DNA of 64,000 nt, taken from the NCBI GenBank assembly GCA_949987565.1, contig OX465103.1:14924774-14988773 (forward strand), written 5' to 3'. The notes beneath the pieces were generated by a model. That model saw nothing but the letters and a program-made list of their open reading frames with translations, did no database searches and was not told the DNA's origin. Shown piece after piece: positions 1 to 12,370 of the stretch. The translations under genes were made by a program, and so were the position numbers. The first letter of the stretch is position 1. Each line of letters starts with the position of its first letter. The stretch comes from Luidia sarsii. Taxonomy: Eukaryota; Echinodermata; Asteroidea; Paxillosida; Luidiidae.

Positions 1-144
1 CTTGCCAGTTTTCCTTCTACTCTTTTCTTCACTTCTCTGAGAGACTGTGGGCTGTCGGCATGCTGTTCGTGGAATGTCAGTGTGCTGTCTGTGTGGTTTC
101 GGTGTGCTGTCGCTGTATTGTCGATGTAGTGTCGGTGTGCTGTC

Positions 145-495
145 GTGCTGACGGTGGGTTGTTGGTATGCTGTCAGTGTGCTGTTGGTTTGCTGTCGGCT
201 GGGCTTTCGGTGTGCTGGTCGGTTTGGTGTTGGTGCGCTGTGGGTGGAATGTCAGTGTGCTGTCTGTGTGCTTTCGGTGTGCTGTCCCTGTATTGTCGAT
301 GTAGTGTCGATGTGCTGTCGTGCTGATGGTGGGTTGTTGGTATACTGTCAGTGTGCTGTTGGTGTGCTGTCGGTGGGCCATCGGTGTGCTTGTTGGTTCG
401 CTTTCGGTGTGCTGTCTGTGTGCTTTCGGTGTGCTGTCGGTGTATGGTCGATGCAGTGTTGGTGTACTGTCGTGCTGACGGTGGGTTGTTGGTAA
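145..495 (+). repeat. Exemplar of the internal ~150-175 bp sub-repeats
   Basis: Within a unit the phrase GTGCTGAYGGTGGGTTGTTG recurs three times, at 145, 320 and 472 in the first unit and at 981, 1156 and 1308 in the next. The spacings are 175 and 152 bp. Each copy is followed by a diagnostic ending: GGTATGC, then GGTATAC, then GGTAAGC. The sub-repeats are themselves diverged 11-mers, so this is a middle level of the hierarchy. Units of about 661 bp, for example 2378-3038, go directly from first-type to second-type sequence and are short by one sub-repeat length. Confidence 0.85.
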
Positions 496-585
496 GCTGT
501 CATTAGTGTGCTGTTGGTGTGGTGTCGGTGGCCTTTCGGAGTGCTGTCGGTGTGCTGTTGGTGTGGTGTCGGGGTGCTGTCTTTG

Positions 586-705
586 TGCTGTAGGTGTGCT
601 GTCGGTGTGCTGTCGGTGTGCTGTCGGTGTGCTGTCGTTGTGCTGTCTGTGTGCTGTAGGTGTGCTGTAGGTGTGCTGTAGGTGTGATGTCGGTGTGCTG
701 TCAGT
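586..705 (+). repeat. Exemplar of the pure 11-bp minisatellite run
   Basis: About eleven consecutive 11-mers of the form GTGTGCTGTNG occur just upstream of the core. N varies: C gives TCGG, A gives TAGG, and TCTG and TCGT variants also occur. The number of copies in this run is what mainly differs between units, which explains unit lengths stepping by 11 bp. Confidence 0.92.
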
Positions 706-899
706 GGTCTGTTGGTGGCTGTCAAATGCCTTTTGGGGGAAGGAAACTCTTTTTCCGCCTGGCCTCGTGACCCCCGCCTTTGCAATTGGTCCTGTAAAAG
801 GGGGTGTTATCCTTGTTTCAGGATTAAGCGAAGGTTCTTGCCAGTTTTCCTTCTACTCTTTTCTTCACTTCTCTGAGAGACTGTGGGCTGTCGGCATGC
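706..899 (+). repeat. Exemplar of the non-minisatellite unit core (class A)
   Basis: This is the only part of each unit that is not built from the 11-mer. In order it holds GGTCTGTTGG, the landmark CCTTTTGGGGGAAGG at 729, a C-rich segment (GACCCCCGCC), TGTAAAAGGGGGTGTTATCC, a TTTCAGGATTAAGC segment, and a pyrimidine tract (TTTTCCTTCTACTCTTTTC) ending near CTCTGAGAGACTG. All other units carry a close copy. Class B differs at fixed sites: GGAGGCCGTCAAAAG instead of GGTGGCTGTCAAATG, usually CTCATGACC instead of CTCGTGACC, and CAAATGGTCC instead of CAATTGGTCC. Origin unknown. It is either the ancestral sequence that captured the minisatellite or a remnant of another element. I recognise no RNA gene in it. 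Confidence 0.9.
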
Positions 900-3800
900 T
901 GTTGGTGGAATGTCAGTGTGCTGTCTGTGTGGTTTCGGTGTGCTGTCGCTCTATTGTCGATGTAGTGTCGGTGTGCTGTCGTGCTGACGGTGTGTTGTTG
1001 GTATGCTGTCAGTGTGCTGTTGGTGTGCTGTCGGCTGGGCTTTCGGTGTGCTGGTCGGTTTGGTGTTGGTGCGCTGTTGGTGGAATGTCAGTGTGCTGTC
1101 TGTGTGCTTTCGGTGTGCTGTCCCTGTATGGTCGATGTAGTGTCGGTGTGCTGTCGTGCTGATGGTGGGTTGTTGGTATACTGTCAGTGTGCTGTTGGTG
1201 TGCTGTCGGTGGGCCATCGGTATGCTTGTTGGTTCGCTTTCGGTGTGCTGTCTGTCTGCTTTCGGTGTGCTGTCGGTGTATGGTCGATGCAGTGTTGGTG
1301 TACTGTCGTGCTGACGGTGGGTTGTTGGTAAGCTGTCATTAGTGTGCTGTTGGTGTGGTGTCGGTGGCCTTTCGGAGTGCTGTCGGTGTGCCGTTGGTGT
1401 GGTGTCGGGGTGCTGTCTTTGTGCTGTAGGTGTGCTGTCGGTGTGCTGTCGGTGTGCTGTCGGTGTGCTGTCTGTGTGCTGTAGGTGTGCTGTAGGTGTG
1501 CTGTAGGTGTGATGTCGGTGTGCTGTCAGTGGTCTGTTGGTGGCTGTCAAATGCCTTTTGGGGGAAGGAAACTCTTTTTCCGACTGGCCTCGTGACCCCC
1601 GCCTTTGCAATTGGTCCTGTAAAAGGGGGTGTTATCCTTGTTTCAGGATTAAGCAAAGGTTCTTGCCAGTTTTCCTTCTACTCTTTTCTTCACTTCTCTG
1701 AGAGACTGTGGGCTGTCGGCATGCTGTTCGTGGAATGTCAGTGTGGTGTCTGTGTGGTTTCGGTGTGCTGTCGCTGTATTGTCGATGTAGTGTCGGTGTG
1801 CTGTCGTGCTGACGGTGGGTTGTTGGTATGCTGTCAGTGTGCTGTTGGTGTGCTGTCGGTGGGCTTTCGGTGTGCTGGTCGGTTTGGTGTTGGTGCGCTG
1901 TGGGTGGAATGTCAGTGTGCTGTCTGTGTGCTTTCGGTGTGCTGTCCCTGTATGGTCGATGTAGTGTCGGTGTGCTGTCGTGCTGATGGTGGGTTGTTGG
2001 TATACTGTCAGTGTGCTGTTGGTGTGCTGTCGGTGGGCCATCGGTGTGCTTGTTGGTTCGCTGTTGGTGTGGTGTCTGTGTGCTTTCGGTGTGCTGTCGG
2101 TGTATGGTCGATGCAGTGTTTGTGTACTGTCGTGCTGACGGTGGGTTGTTGGTAAGCTGTCATTAGTGTGCTGTTGGTGTGGTGTCGGTGGCCTTTCGGA
2201 GTGCTGTCGGTGTGCTGTTGGTGTGGTGTCGGGGTGCTGTCTTTGTGCTGTAGGTGTGCTGTCGTTGTGCTGTCGGTGTGCTGGCGGTGTGCTGTCGATG
2301 TGCTGTCTGTGTGCTGTAGGTGTGCTGTAGGTGTGATGTCGGTGTGCTGTCGCTGGTCTGTTGGAGGCCGTCAAAAGCCTTTTGGGGGAAGGAAACTCTT
2401 TTTCCGCCTGGCCTCATGACCCCCGCCTTTGCAAATGGTCCTGTAAAAGGGGGTGTTATCCTTGTTTCAGGATTAAGCAAAGGTTCTTGCCAGTTTTCCT
2501 TCTACTCTTTTCTTCACTTCTCTGAGAGACTGTGGGCTGTCGGGATGCTGATGGTGGAATGTCAGTGTGCTGTCTGTGTGGTTTCGGTGTGCTGTCGCTG
2601 TATTGTCGATGTAGTGTCGGTGTGCTGTCGTGCTGATGGTGGGTTGTTGGTATACTGTCAGTGTGCTGTTGGTGTGCTGTCGGTGGGCCATCGGTATGCT
2701 TGTTGGTTCGCTTTCGGTGTGCTGTCTGTGTGCTTTCGGTGTGCTGTCGGTGTATGGTCGATGCAGTGTTGGTGTACTGTCGTGCTGACGGTGGGTTGTT
2801 GGTAAGCTGTCATTAGTGTGCTGTTGGTGTGGTGTCGGTGGCCTTTCGGAGTGCTGTCGGTGTGCTGTTGGTGTGGTGTCGGGGTGCTGTCTTTGTGCTG
2901 TAGGTGTGCTGTCGGTGTGCTGTCGGTGTGCTGTCGGTGTGCTGTCGTTGTGCTGTCGTTGTGCTGTCTGTGTGCTGTAGGTGTGCTGTAGGTGTGATGT
3001 CGGTGTGCTGTCAGTGGTCTGTTGGTGGCTGTCAAATGCCTTTTGGGGGAAGGAAACTCTTTTTCCGCCTGGCCTCGTGACCCCCGCCTTTGCAATTGGT
3101 CCTGTAAAAGGGGGTGTTATCCTTGTTTCAGGATTAAGCAAAGGTTCTTGCCAGTTTTCCTTCTACTCTTTTCTTCACTTCTCTGAGAGACTGTGGGCTG
3201 TCGGCATGCTGTTGGTGGAATGTCAGTGTGCTGTCTGTGTGGTTTCGGTGTGCTGTCGCTGTATTGTCGATGTAGTGTCGGTGTGCTGTCGTGCTGACGG
3301 TGTGTTGTTGGTATGCTGTCAGTGTGCTGTTGGTGTGCTGTCGGCTGGGCTTTCGGTGTGCTGGTCGGTTTGGTGTTGGTGCGCTGTGGGTGGAATGTCA
3401 GTGTGCTGTCTGTGTGCTTTCGGTGTGCTGTCCCTGTATGGTCGATGTAGTGTCGGTGTGCTGTCGTGCTGATGGTGGGTTGTTGGTATACTGTCAGTGT
3501 GCTGTTGGTGTGCTGTCGGTGGGCCATCGGTATGCTTGTTGGTTCGCTTTCTGTGTGCTGTCTGTCTGCTTTCGGTGTGCTGTCGGTGTATGGTCGATGC
3601 AGTGTTGGTGTACTGTCGTGCTGACGGTGGGTTGTTGGTAAGCTGTCATTAGTGTGCTGTTGGTGTGGTGTCGGTGGCCTTTCGGAGTGCTGTCGGTGTG
3701 CCGTTGGTGTGGTGTCGGGGTGCTGTCTTTGTGCTGTAGGTGTGCTGTCGGTGTGCTGTCGGTGTGCTGTCGGTGTGCTGTCTGTGTGCTGTAGGTGTGC

Positions 3801-4490
3801 TGTAGGTGTGATGTCGGTGTGCTGTCAGTGGTCTGTTGGTGGCTGTCAAATGCCTTTTGGGGGAAGGAAACTCTTTTTCCGCCTGGCCTCGTGACCCCCG
3901 CCTTTGCAATTGGTCCTGTAAAAGGGGGTGTTATCCTTGTTTCAGGATTAAGCAAAGGTTCTTGCCAGTTTTCCTTCTACTCTTTTCTTCACTTCTCTGA
4001 GAGACTGTGGGCTGTCGGCATGCTGTTCGTGGAATGTCAGTGTGCTGTCTGTGTGGTTTCGGTGTGCTGTCGCTGTATTGTCGATGTAGTGTCGGTGTGC
4101 TGTCGTGCTGACGGTGGGTTGTTGGTATGCTGTCAGTGTGCTGTTGGTTTGCTGTCGGCTGGGCTTTCGGTGTGCTGGTCGGTTTGGTGTTGGTGCGCTG
4201 TGGGTGGAATGTCAGTGTGCTGTCTGTGTGCTTTCGGTGTGCTGTCCCTGTATTGTCGATGTAGTGTCGATGTGCTGTCGTGCTGATGGTGGGTTGTTGG
4301 TATACTGTCAGTGTGCTGTTGGTGTGCTGTCGGTGGGCCATCGGTGTGCTTGTTGGTTCGCTGTTGGTGTGGTGTCTGTGTGCTTTCGGTGTGCTGTCGG
4401 TGTATGGTCGATGCAGTGTTGGTGCACTGTCGTGCTGACGGTGGGTTGTTGGTAAGCTGTCATTAGTGTGCTGTTGGTGTGGTGTCGGTG

Positions 4491-4688
4491 GCCTTTCGGA
4501 GTGGTGTCGGTGTGCTGTTGGTGTGATGTCGGGGTGCTGTCTTTGTGCTGTAGGTGTGCTGTCGTTGTGCTGTCGGTGTGCTGTCGGTGGCCTTTCGGAG
4601 TGGTGTCGGTGTGCTGTTGGTGTGGTGTCGGGGTGCTGTCTTTGTGCTGTAGGTGTGCTGTCGTTGTGCTGTCGGTGTGCTGTCGGTG
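4491..4688 (+). repeat. 99-bp internal tandem duplication
   Basis: GCCTTTCGGAGTGGTGTCGG occurs at 4491 and again at 4590, 99 bp apart, which is nine 11-mers. The two copies differ at only a few bases (GTGTGATGTC against GTGTGGTGTC). It makes this unit 935 bp rather than 836. Confidence 0.9.
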
Positions 4689-7600
4689 TGCTGTCGGTGT
4701 GCTGTCGATGTGCTGTCTGTGTGCTGTAGGTGTGCTGTAGGTGTGATGTCGGTGTGCTGTCGCTGGTCTGTTGGAGGCCGTCAAAAGCCTTTTGGGGGAA
4801 GGAAACTCTTTTTCCGCCTGGCCTCATGACCCCCGCCTTTGCAAATGGTCCTGTAAAAGGGGGTGTTATCCTTGTTTCAGGATTAAGCAAAGGTTCTTGC
4901 CAGTTTTCCATCTACTCTTTTCTTCACTTCTCTGAGAGACTGTGGGCTGTCGGGATGCTGTTGGTGGAATGTCAGTGTGCTGTCTGTGTGGTTTCGGTGT
5001 GCTGTCGCTGTATTGTCGATGTAGTGTCGGTGTGCTGTCGTGCTGACGGTGGGTTGTTGGTATGCTTTCAGTGTGCTGTTGGTGTGCTGTCGGCTGGGCT
5101 TTCGGTGTGCTGGTCGGTTTGGTGTTGGTGCGCTGTGGGTGGAATGTCAGTGTGCTGTCTGTGTGCTTTCGGTGTGCTGTCCCTGTATGGTCGATGTAGT
5201 GTCGGTGTGCTGTCGTGCTGATGGTGGGTTGTTGGTATACTGTCAGTGTGCTGTTGGTGTGCTGTCGGTTGGCCATCGGTATGCTTGTTGGTTCGCTTTC
5301 GGTGTGCTGTCTGTGTGCTGTCGGTGTATGGTCGATGCAGTGTTGGTGTACTGTCGTGCTGACGGTGGGATGTTGGTAAGCTGTCATTAGTGTGCTGTTG
5401 GTGTGGTGTCGGTGGCCTTTCGGAGTGCTGTCGGTGTGCCGTTGGTGTGGTGTCGGGGTGCTGTCTTTGTGCTGTAGGTGTGCTGTCGGTGTGCTGTCTG
5501 TGTGCTGTAGGTGTGCTGTAGTGTGCTGTTTGTGTGATGTCGGTGTGCTGTCAGTGGTCTGTTGGTGGCTGTCAAATGCCTTTTGGGGGAAGGAAACTCT
5601 TTTTCCGCCTGGCCTTGTGACCCCCGCCTTTGCAATTGGTCCTGTAAAAGGGGGTGTTATCCTTGTTTCAGGATTAAGCGAAGGTTCTTGCCAGTTTTCC
5701 TTCTACTCTTTTCTTCACTTCTCTGAGAGACTGTGGGCTGTCGGCATGCTGTTGGTGGAATGTCAGTGTGCTGTCTGTGTGGTTTCGGTGTGCTGTCGCT
5801 GTATTGTCGATGTAGTGTCGGTGTGCTGTCGTGCTGACGGTGGGTTGTTGGTATGCTGTCAGTGTGCTGTTGGTGTGCTGTCGGTGGGCTTTCGGTGTGC
5901 TGGTCGGTTTGGTGTTGGTGCGCTGTGGGTGGAATGTCAGTGTGCTGTCTGTGTGCTTTCGGTGTGCTGTCCCTGTATGGTCGATGTAGTGTCGGTGTGC
6001 TGTCGTGCTGATGGTGGGTTGTTGGTATACTGTCAGTGTGCTGTTGGTGTGCTGTCGGTGGGCCATCGGTGTGCTTCTTGGTTCGCTGTTGGTGTGGTGT
6101 CTGTGTGCTTTCGGTGTGCTGTCGGTGTATGGTCGATGCAGTGTTGGTGTACTGTCGTGCTGACGGTGGGTTGTTGGTAAGCTGTCATTAGTGTGCTGTT
6201 GGTGTGGTGTCGGTGGCCTTTCGGAGTGCTGTCGGTGTGCTGTTGGTGTGGTGTCGGGGTGCTGTCTTTGTGCTGTAGGTGTGCTGTCGTTGTGCTGTCG
6301 GTGTGCTGTCGGTGTGCTGTCGATGTGCTGTCTGTGTGCTGTAGGTGTGCTGTAGGTGTGATGTCGGTGTGCTGTCGCTGGTCTGTTGGAGGCCGTCAAA
6401 AGCCTTTTGGGGGAAGGAAACTCTTTTTCCGCCTGGCCTCATGACCCCCGCCTTTGCAAATGGTCCTGTAAAAGGGGGTGTTATCCTTGTTTCAGGATTA
6501 AGCAAAGGTTCTTGCCAGTTTTCCTTCTACTCTTTTCTTCACTTCTCTGAGAGACTGTGGGCTGTCGGGATGCTGATGGTGGAATGTCAGTGTGCTGTCT
6601 GTGTGGTTTCGGTGTGCTGTTGCTGTATTGTCGATGTAGTGTCGGTGTGCTGTCGTGCTGATGGTGGGTTGTTGGTATACTGTCAGTGTGCTGTTGGTGT
6701 GCTGTCGGTGGGCCATCGGTATGCTTGTTGGTTCGCTTTCGGTGTGCTGTCTGTGTGCTTTCGGTGTGCTGTCGGTGTATGGTCGATGCAGTGTTGGTGT
6801 ACTGTCGTGCTGACGGTGGGTTGTTGGTAAGCTGTCATTAGTGTGCTGTTGGTGTGGTGTCGGTGGCCTTTCGGAGTGCTGTCGGTGTGCTGTTGGTGTG
6901 GTGTCGGGGTGCTGTCTTTGTGCTGTAGGTGTGCTGTCGGTGTGCTGTCGGTGTGCTGTCGGTGTGCTGTCGTTGTGCTGTCTGTGTTCTGTAGGTGTGC
7001 TGTAGGTGTGCTGTAGGTGTGATGTCGGTGTGCTGTCAGTGGTCTGTTGGTGGCTGTCAAATGCCTTTTGGGGGAAGGAAACTCTTTTTCCGCCTGGCCT
7101 CGTGACCCCCGCCTTTGCAATTGGTCCTGTAAAAGGGGGTGTTATCCTTGTTTCAGGATTAAGCAAAGGTTCTTGCCAGTTTTCCTTCTACTCTTTTCTT
7201 CACTTCTCTGAGAGACTGTGGGCTGTCGGCATGCTGTTGGTGGAATGTCAGTGTGCTGTCTGTGTGGTTTCGGTGTGCTGTCGCTGTATTGTCGATGTAG
7301 TGTCGGTGTGCTGTCGTGCTGACGGTGTGTTGTTGGTATGCTGTCAGTGTGCTGTTGGTGTGCTGTCGGCTGGGCTTTCGGTGTGCTGGTCGGTTTGGTG
7401 TTGGTGCGCTGTGGGTGGAATGTCAGTGTGCTGTCTGTGTGCTTTCGGTGTGCTGTCCCTGTATGGTCGATGTAGTGTCGGTGTGCTGTCGTGCTGATGG
7501 TGGGTTGTTGGTATACTGTCAGTGTGCTGTTGGTGTGCTGTCGGTGGGCCATCGGTATGCTTGTTGGTTCGCTTTCGGTGTGCTGTCTGTCTGCTTTCGG

Positions 7601-8007
7601 TGTGCTGTCGGTGTATGGTCGATGCAGTGTTGGTGTACTGTCGTGCTGACGGTGGGTTGTTGGTAAGCTGTCATTAGTGTGCTGTTGGTGTGGTGTCGGT
7701 GGCCTTTCGGAGTGCTGTCGGTGTGCCGTTGGTGTGGTGTCGGGGTGCTGTCTTTGTGCTGTAGGTGTGCTGTCGGTGTGCTGTCGGTGTGCTGTCGGTG
7801 TGCTGTCTGTGTGCTGTAGGTGTGCTGTAGGTGTGCTGTAGGTGTGCTGTAGGTGTGATGTCGGTGTGCTGTCAGTGGTCTGTTGGTGGCTGTCAAATGC
7901 CTTTTGGGGGAAGGAAACTCTTTTTCCGCCTGGCCTCGTGACCCCCGCCTTTGCAATTGGTCCTGTAAAAGGGGGTGTTATCCTTGTTTCAGGATTAAGC
8001 AAAGGTT

Positions 8008-11000
8008 CTTGCCAGTTTTCCTTCTACTCTTTTCTTCACTTCTCTGAGAGACTGTGGGCTGTCGGCATGCTGTTCGTGGAATGTCAGTGTGCTGTCTGTG
8101 TGGTTTCGGTGTGCTGTCGCTGTATTGTCGATGTAGTGTCGGTGTGCTGTCGTGCTGACGGTGGGTTGTTGGTATGCTGTCAGTGTGCTGTTGGTTTGCT
8201 GTCGGCTGGGCTTTCGGTGTGCTGGTCGGTTTGGTGTTGGTGCGCTGTGGGTGGAATGTCAGTGTGCTGTCTGTGTGCTTTCGGTGTGCTGTCCCTGTAT
8301 GGTCGATGTAGTGTCGATGTGCTGTCGTGCTGATGGTGGGTTGTTGGTATACTGTCAGTGTGCTGTTGGTGTGCTGTCGGTGGGCCATCGGTGTGCTTGT
8401 TGGTTCGCTTTCGGTGTGCTGTCTGTGTGCTTTCGGTGTGCTGTCGGTGTATGGTCGATGCAGTGTTGGTGTACTGTCGTGCTGACGGTGGGTTGTTGGT
8501 AAGCTGTCATTAGTGTGCTGTTGGTGTGGTGTCGGTGGCCTTTCGGAGTGCTGTCGGTGTGCTGTTGGTGTGGTGTCGGGGTGCTGTCTTTGTGCTGTAG
8601 GTGTGCTGTCGGTGTGCTGTCGGTGTGCTGTCGGTGTGCTGTCGTTGTGCTGTCTGTGTGCTGTAGGTGTGCTGTAGGTGTGCTGTAGGTGTGATGTCGG
8701 TGTGCTGTCAGTGGTCTGTTGGTGGCTGTCAAATGCCTTTTGGGGGAAGGAAACTCTTTTTCCGCCTGGCCTCGTGACCCCCGCCTTTGCAATTGGTCCT
8801 GTAAAAGGGGGTGTTATCCTTGTTTCAGGATTAAGCAAAGGTTCTTGCCAGTTTTCCTTCTACTCTTTTCTTCACTTCTCTGAGAGACTGTGGGCTGTCG
8901 GCATGCTGTTGGTGGAATGTCAGTGTGCTGTCTGTGTGGTTTCGGTGTGCTGTCGCTGTATTGTCGATGTAGTGTCGGTGTGCTGTCGTGCTGACGGTGT
9001 GTTGTTGGTATGCTGTCAGTGTGCTGTTGGTGTGCTGTCGGCTGGGCTTTCGGTGTGCTGGTCGGTTTGGTGTTGGTGCGCTGTTGGTGGAATGTCAGTG
9101 TGCTGTCTGTGTGCTTTCGGTGTGCTGTCCCTGTATGGTCGATGTAGTGTCGGTGTGCTGTCGTGCTGATGGTGGGTTGTTGGTATACTGTCAGTGTGCT
9201 GTTGGTGTGCTGTCGGTGGGCCATCGGTATGCTTGTTGGTTCGCTTTCGGTGTGCTGTCTGTCTGCTTTCGGTGTGCTGTCGGTGTATGGTCGATGCAGT
9301 GTTGGTGTACTGTCGTGCTGACGGTGGGTTGTTGGTAAGCTGTCATTAGTGTGCTGTTGGTGTGGTGTCGGTGGCCTTTCGGAGTGCTGTCGGTGTGCCG
9401 TTGGTGTGGTGTCGGGGTGCTGTCTTTGTGCTGTAGGTGTGCTGTCGGTGTGCTGTCGGTGTGCTGTCGGTGTGCTGTCTGTGTGCTGTAGGTGTGCTGT
9501 AGGTGTGCTGTAGGTGTGATGTCGGTGTGCTGTCAGTGGTCTGTTGGTGGCTGTCAAATGCCTTTTGGGGGAAGGAAACTCTTTTTCCGCCTGGCCTCGT
9601 GACCCCCGCCTTTGCAATTGGTCCTGTAAAAGGGGGTGTTATCCTTGTTTCAGGATTAAGCAAAGGTTCTTGCCAGTTTTCCTTCTACTCTTTTCTTCAC
9701 TTCTCTGAGAGACTGTGGGCTGTCGGCATGCTGTTGGTGGAATGTCAGTGTGCTGTCTGTGTGGTTTCGGTGTGCTGTCGCTGTATTGTCGATGTAGTGT
9801 CGGTGTGCTGTCGTGCTGACGGTGGGTTGTTGGTATGCTGTCAGTGTGCTGTTGGTGTGCTGTCGGTGGGCTTTCGGTGTGCTGGTCGGTTTGGTGTTGG
9901 TGCGCTGTGGGTGGAATGTCAGTGTGCTGTCTGTGTGCTTTCGGTGTGCTGTCCCTGTATGGTCGATGTAGTGTCGGTGTGCTGTCGTGCTGATGGTGGG
10001 TTGTTGGTATACTGTCAGTGTGCTGTTGGTGTGCTGTCGGTGGGCCATCGGTGTGCTTGTTGGTTCGCTGTTGGTGTGGTGTCTGTGTGCTTTCGGTGTG
10101 CTGTCGGTGTATGGTCGATGCAGTGTTTGTGTACTGTCGTGCTGACGGTGGGTTGTTGGTAAGCTGTCATTAGTGTGCTGTTGGTGTGGTGTCGGTGGCC
10201 TTTCGGAGTGCTGTCGGTGTGCTGTTGGTGTGGTGTCGGGGTGCTGTCTTTGTGCTGTAGGTGTGCTGTCGTTGTGCTGTCGGTGTGCTGGCGGTGTGCT
10301 GTCGATGTGCTGTCTGTGTGCTGTAGGTGTGCTGTAGGTGTGATGTCGGTGTGCTGTCGCTGGTCTGTTGGAGGCCGTCAAAAGCCTTTTGGGGGAAGGA
10401 AACTCTTTTTCCGCCTGGCCTCATGACCCCCGCCTTTGCAAATGGTCCTGTAAAAGGGGGTGTTATCCTTGTTTCAGGATTAAGCAAAGGTTCTTGCCAG
10501 TTTTCCTTCTACTCTTTTCTTCACTTCTCTGAGAGACTGTGGGCTGTCGGGATGCTGATGGTGGAATGTCAGTGTGCTGTCTGTGTGGTTTCGGTGTGCT
10601 GTCGCTGTATTGTCGATGTAGTGTCGGTGTGCTGTCGTGCTGATGGTGGGTTGTTGGTATACTGTCAGTGTGCTGTTGGTGTGCTGTCGGTGGGCCATCG
10701 GTATGCTTGTTGGTTCGCTTTCGGTGTGCTGTCTGTGTGCTTTCGGTGTGCTGTCGGTGTATGGTCGATGCAGTGTTGGTGTACTGTCGTGCTGACGGTG
10801 GGTTGTTGGTAAGCTGTCATTAGTGTGCTGTTGGTGTGGTGTCGGTGGCCTTTCGGAGTGCTGTCGGTGTGCTGTTGGTGTGGTGTCGGGGTGCTGTCTT
10901 TGTGCTGTAGGTGTGCTGTCGGTGTGCTGTCGGTGTGCTGTCGGTGTGCTGTCGGTGTGCTGTCGTTGTGCTGTCTGTGTGCTGTAGGTGTGCTGTAGGT

Positions 11001-12370
11001 GTGCTGTAGGTGTGATGTCGGTGTGCTGTCAGTGGTCTGTTGGTGGCTGTCAAATGCCTTTTGGGGGAAGGAAACTCTTTTTCCGCCTGGCCTCGTGACC
11101 CCCGCCTTTGCAATTGGTCCTGTAAAAGGGGGTGTTATCCTTGTTTCAGGATTAAGCAAAGGTTCTTGCCAGTTTTCCTTCTACTCTTTTCTTCACTTCT
11201 CTGAGAGACTGTGGGCTGTCGGCATGCTGTTGGTGGAATGTCAGTGTGCTGTCTGTGTGGTTTCGGTGTTCTGTCGCTGTATTGTCGATGTAGTGTCGGT
11301 GTGCTGTCGTGCTGACGGTGTGTTGTTGGTATGCTGTCAGTGTGCTGTTGGTGTGCTGTCGGCTGGGCTTTCGGTGTGCTGGTCGGTTTGGTGTTGGTGC
11401 GCTGTGGGTGGAATGTCAGTGTGCTGTCTGTGTGCTTTCGGTGTGCTGTCCCTGTATGGTCGATGTAGTGTCGGTGTGCTGTCGTGCTGATGGTGGGTTG
11501 TTGGTATACTGTCAGTGTGCTGTTGGTGTGCTGTCGGTGGGCCATCGGTATGCTTGTTGGTTCGCTTTCGGTGTGCTGTCTGTCTGCTTTCGGTGTGCTG
11601 TCGGTGTATGGTCGATGCAGTGTTGGTGTACTGTCGTGCTGACGGTGGGTTGTTGGTAAGCTGTCATTAGTGTGCTGTTGGTGTGGTGTCGGTGGCCTTT
11701 CGGAGTGCTGTCGGTGTGCCGTTGGTGTGGTGTCGGGGTGCTGTCTTTGTGCTGTAGGTGTGCTGTCGGTGTGCTGTCGGTGTGCTGTCGGTGTGCTGTC
11801 TGTGTGCTGTAGGTGTGCTGTAGGTGTGCTGTAGGTGTGCTGTAGGTGTGATGTCGGTGTGCTGTCAGTGGTCTGTTGGTGGCTGTCAAATGCCTTTTGG
11901 GGGAAGGAAACTCTTTTTCCGCCTGGCCTCGTGACCCCCGCCTTTGCAATTGGTCCTGTAAAAGGGGGTGTTATCCTTGTTTCAGGATTAAGCAAAGGTT
12001 CTTGCCAGTTTTCCTTCTACTCTTTTCTTCACTTCTCTGAGAGACTGTGGGCTGTCGGCATGCTGTTGGTGGAATGTCAGTGTGCTGTCTGTGTGGTTTC
12101 GGTGTGCTGTCGCTGTATTGTCGATGTAGTGTCGGTGTGCTGTCGTGCTGACGGTGGGTTGTTGGTATGCTGTCAGTGTGCTGTTGGTTTGCTGTCGGCT
12201 GGGCTTTCGGTGTGCTGGTCGGTTTGGTGTTGGTGCGCTGTGGGTGGAATGTCAGTGTGCTGTCTGTGTGCTTTCGGTGTGCTGTCCCTGTATGGTCGAT
12301 GTAGTGTCGATGTGCTGTCGTGCTGATGGTGGGTTGTTGGTATACTGTCAGTGTGCTGTTGGTGTGCTGT
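8008..12370. repeat. ~8-kb block duplication, right copy (partner 1-4330)
   Basis: This is the second copy of the block at the start of the window. It carries three additional 11-mers in total, and otherwise the same order of A and B cores. Similarity fades near the right end, where the sub-repeat variants diverge (TCGCTTTCGG here against TCGCTGTTGG in the left copy). Confidence 0.8.

Larger units (their letters stand above)
1..4330. repeat. ~8-kb block duplication, left copy (partner 8008-12370)
   Basis: Units with landmarks at 729, 1554, 2378, 3039 and 3853 correspond to those at 8736, 9561, 10385, 11057 and 11893. The offset starts at 8007 bp and grows to 8018 and then 8040 because the right copy has one and then two extra 11-mers. 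Shared private variants, such as CTGGCGG in the run near 2280 and 10287, support duplication of the whole block. Confidence 0.8.

Noticed and set aside
586..705. Regular short repeats resembling a CRISPR array
   Set aside because: The repeats are 11 bp and directly adjacent, with no unique spacers, no leader and no cas genes; the window is eukaryotic in character.
729..745. G-runs in the core (TTTTGGGGGAAGG, AAAAGGGGGTG) as G-quadruplexes
   Set aside because: Only two G-runs of three or more occur close together in each core; four suitably spaced runs are not present on one strand.
706..899. The unit core as a tRNA- or 5S-derived SINE
   Set aside because: I could not find A-box and B-box promoter motifs at plausible spacing, nor a terminal A-rich tail.
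3931..4911. Long open frames (up to ~326 codons) on both strands across the array, including Cys-rich ones resembling keratin-associated proteins
   Set aside because: The 11-bp stop-free motif gives equivalent peptides in all frames of a strand. Open frames occur on both strands of the same DNA, and no start context, splice structure or family domain supports them.
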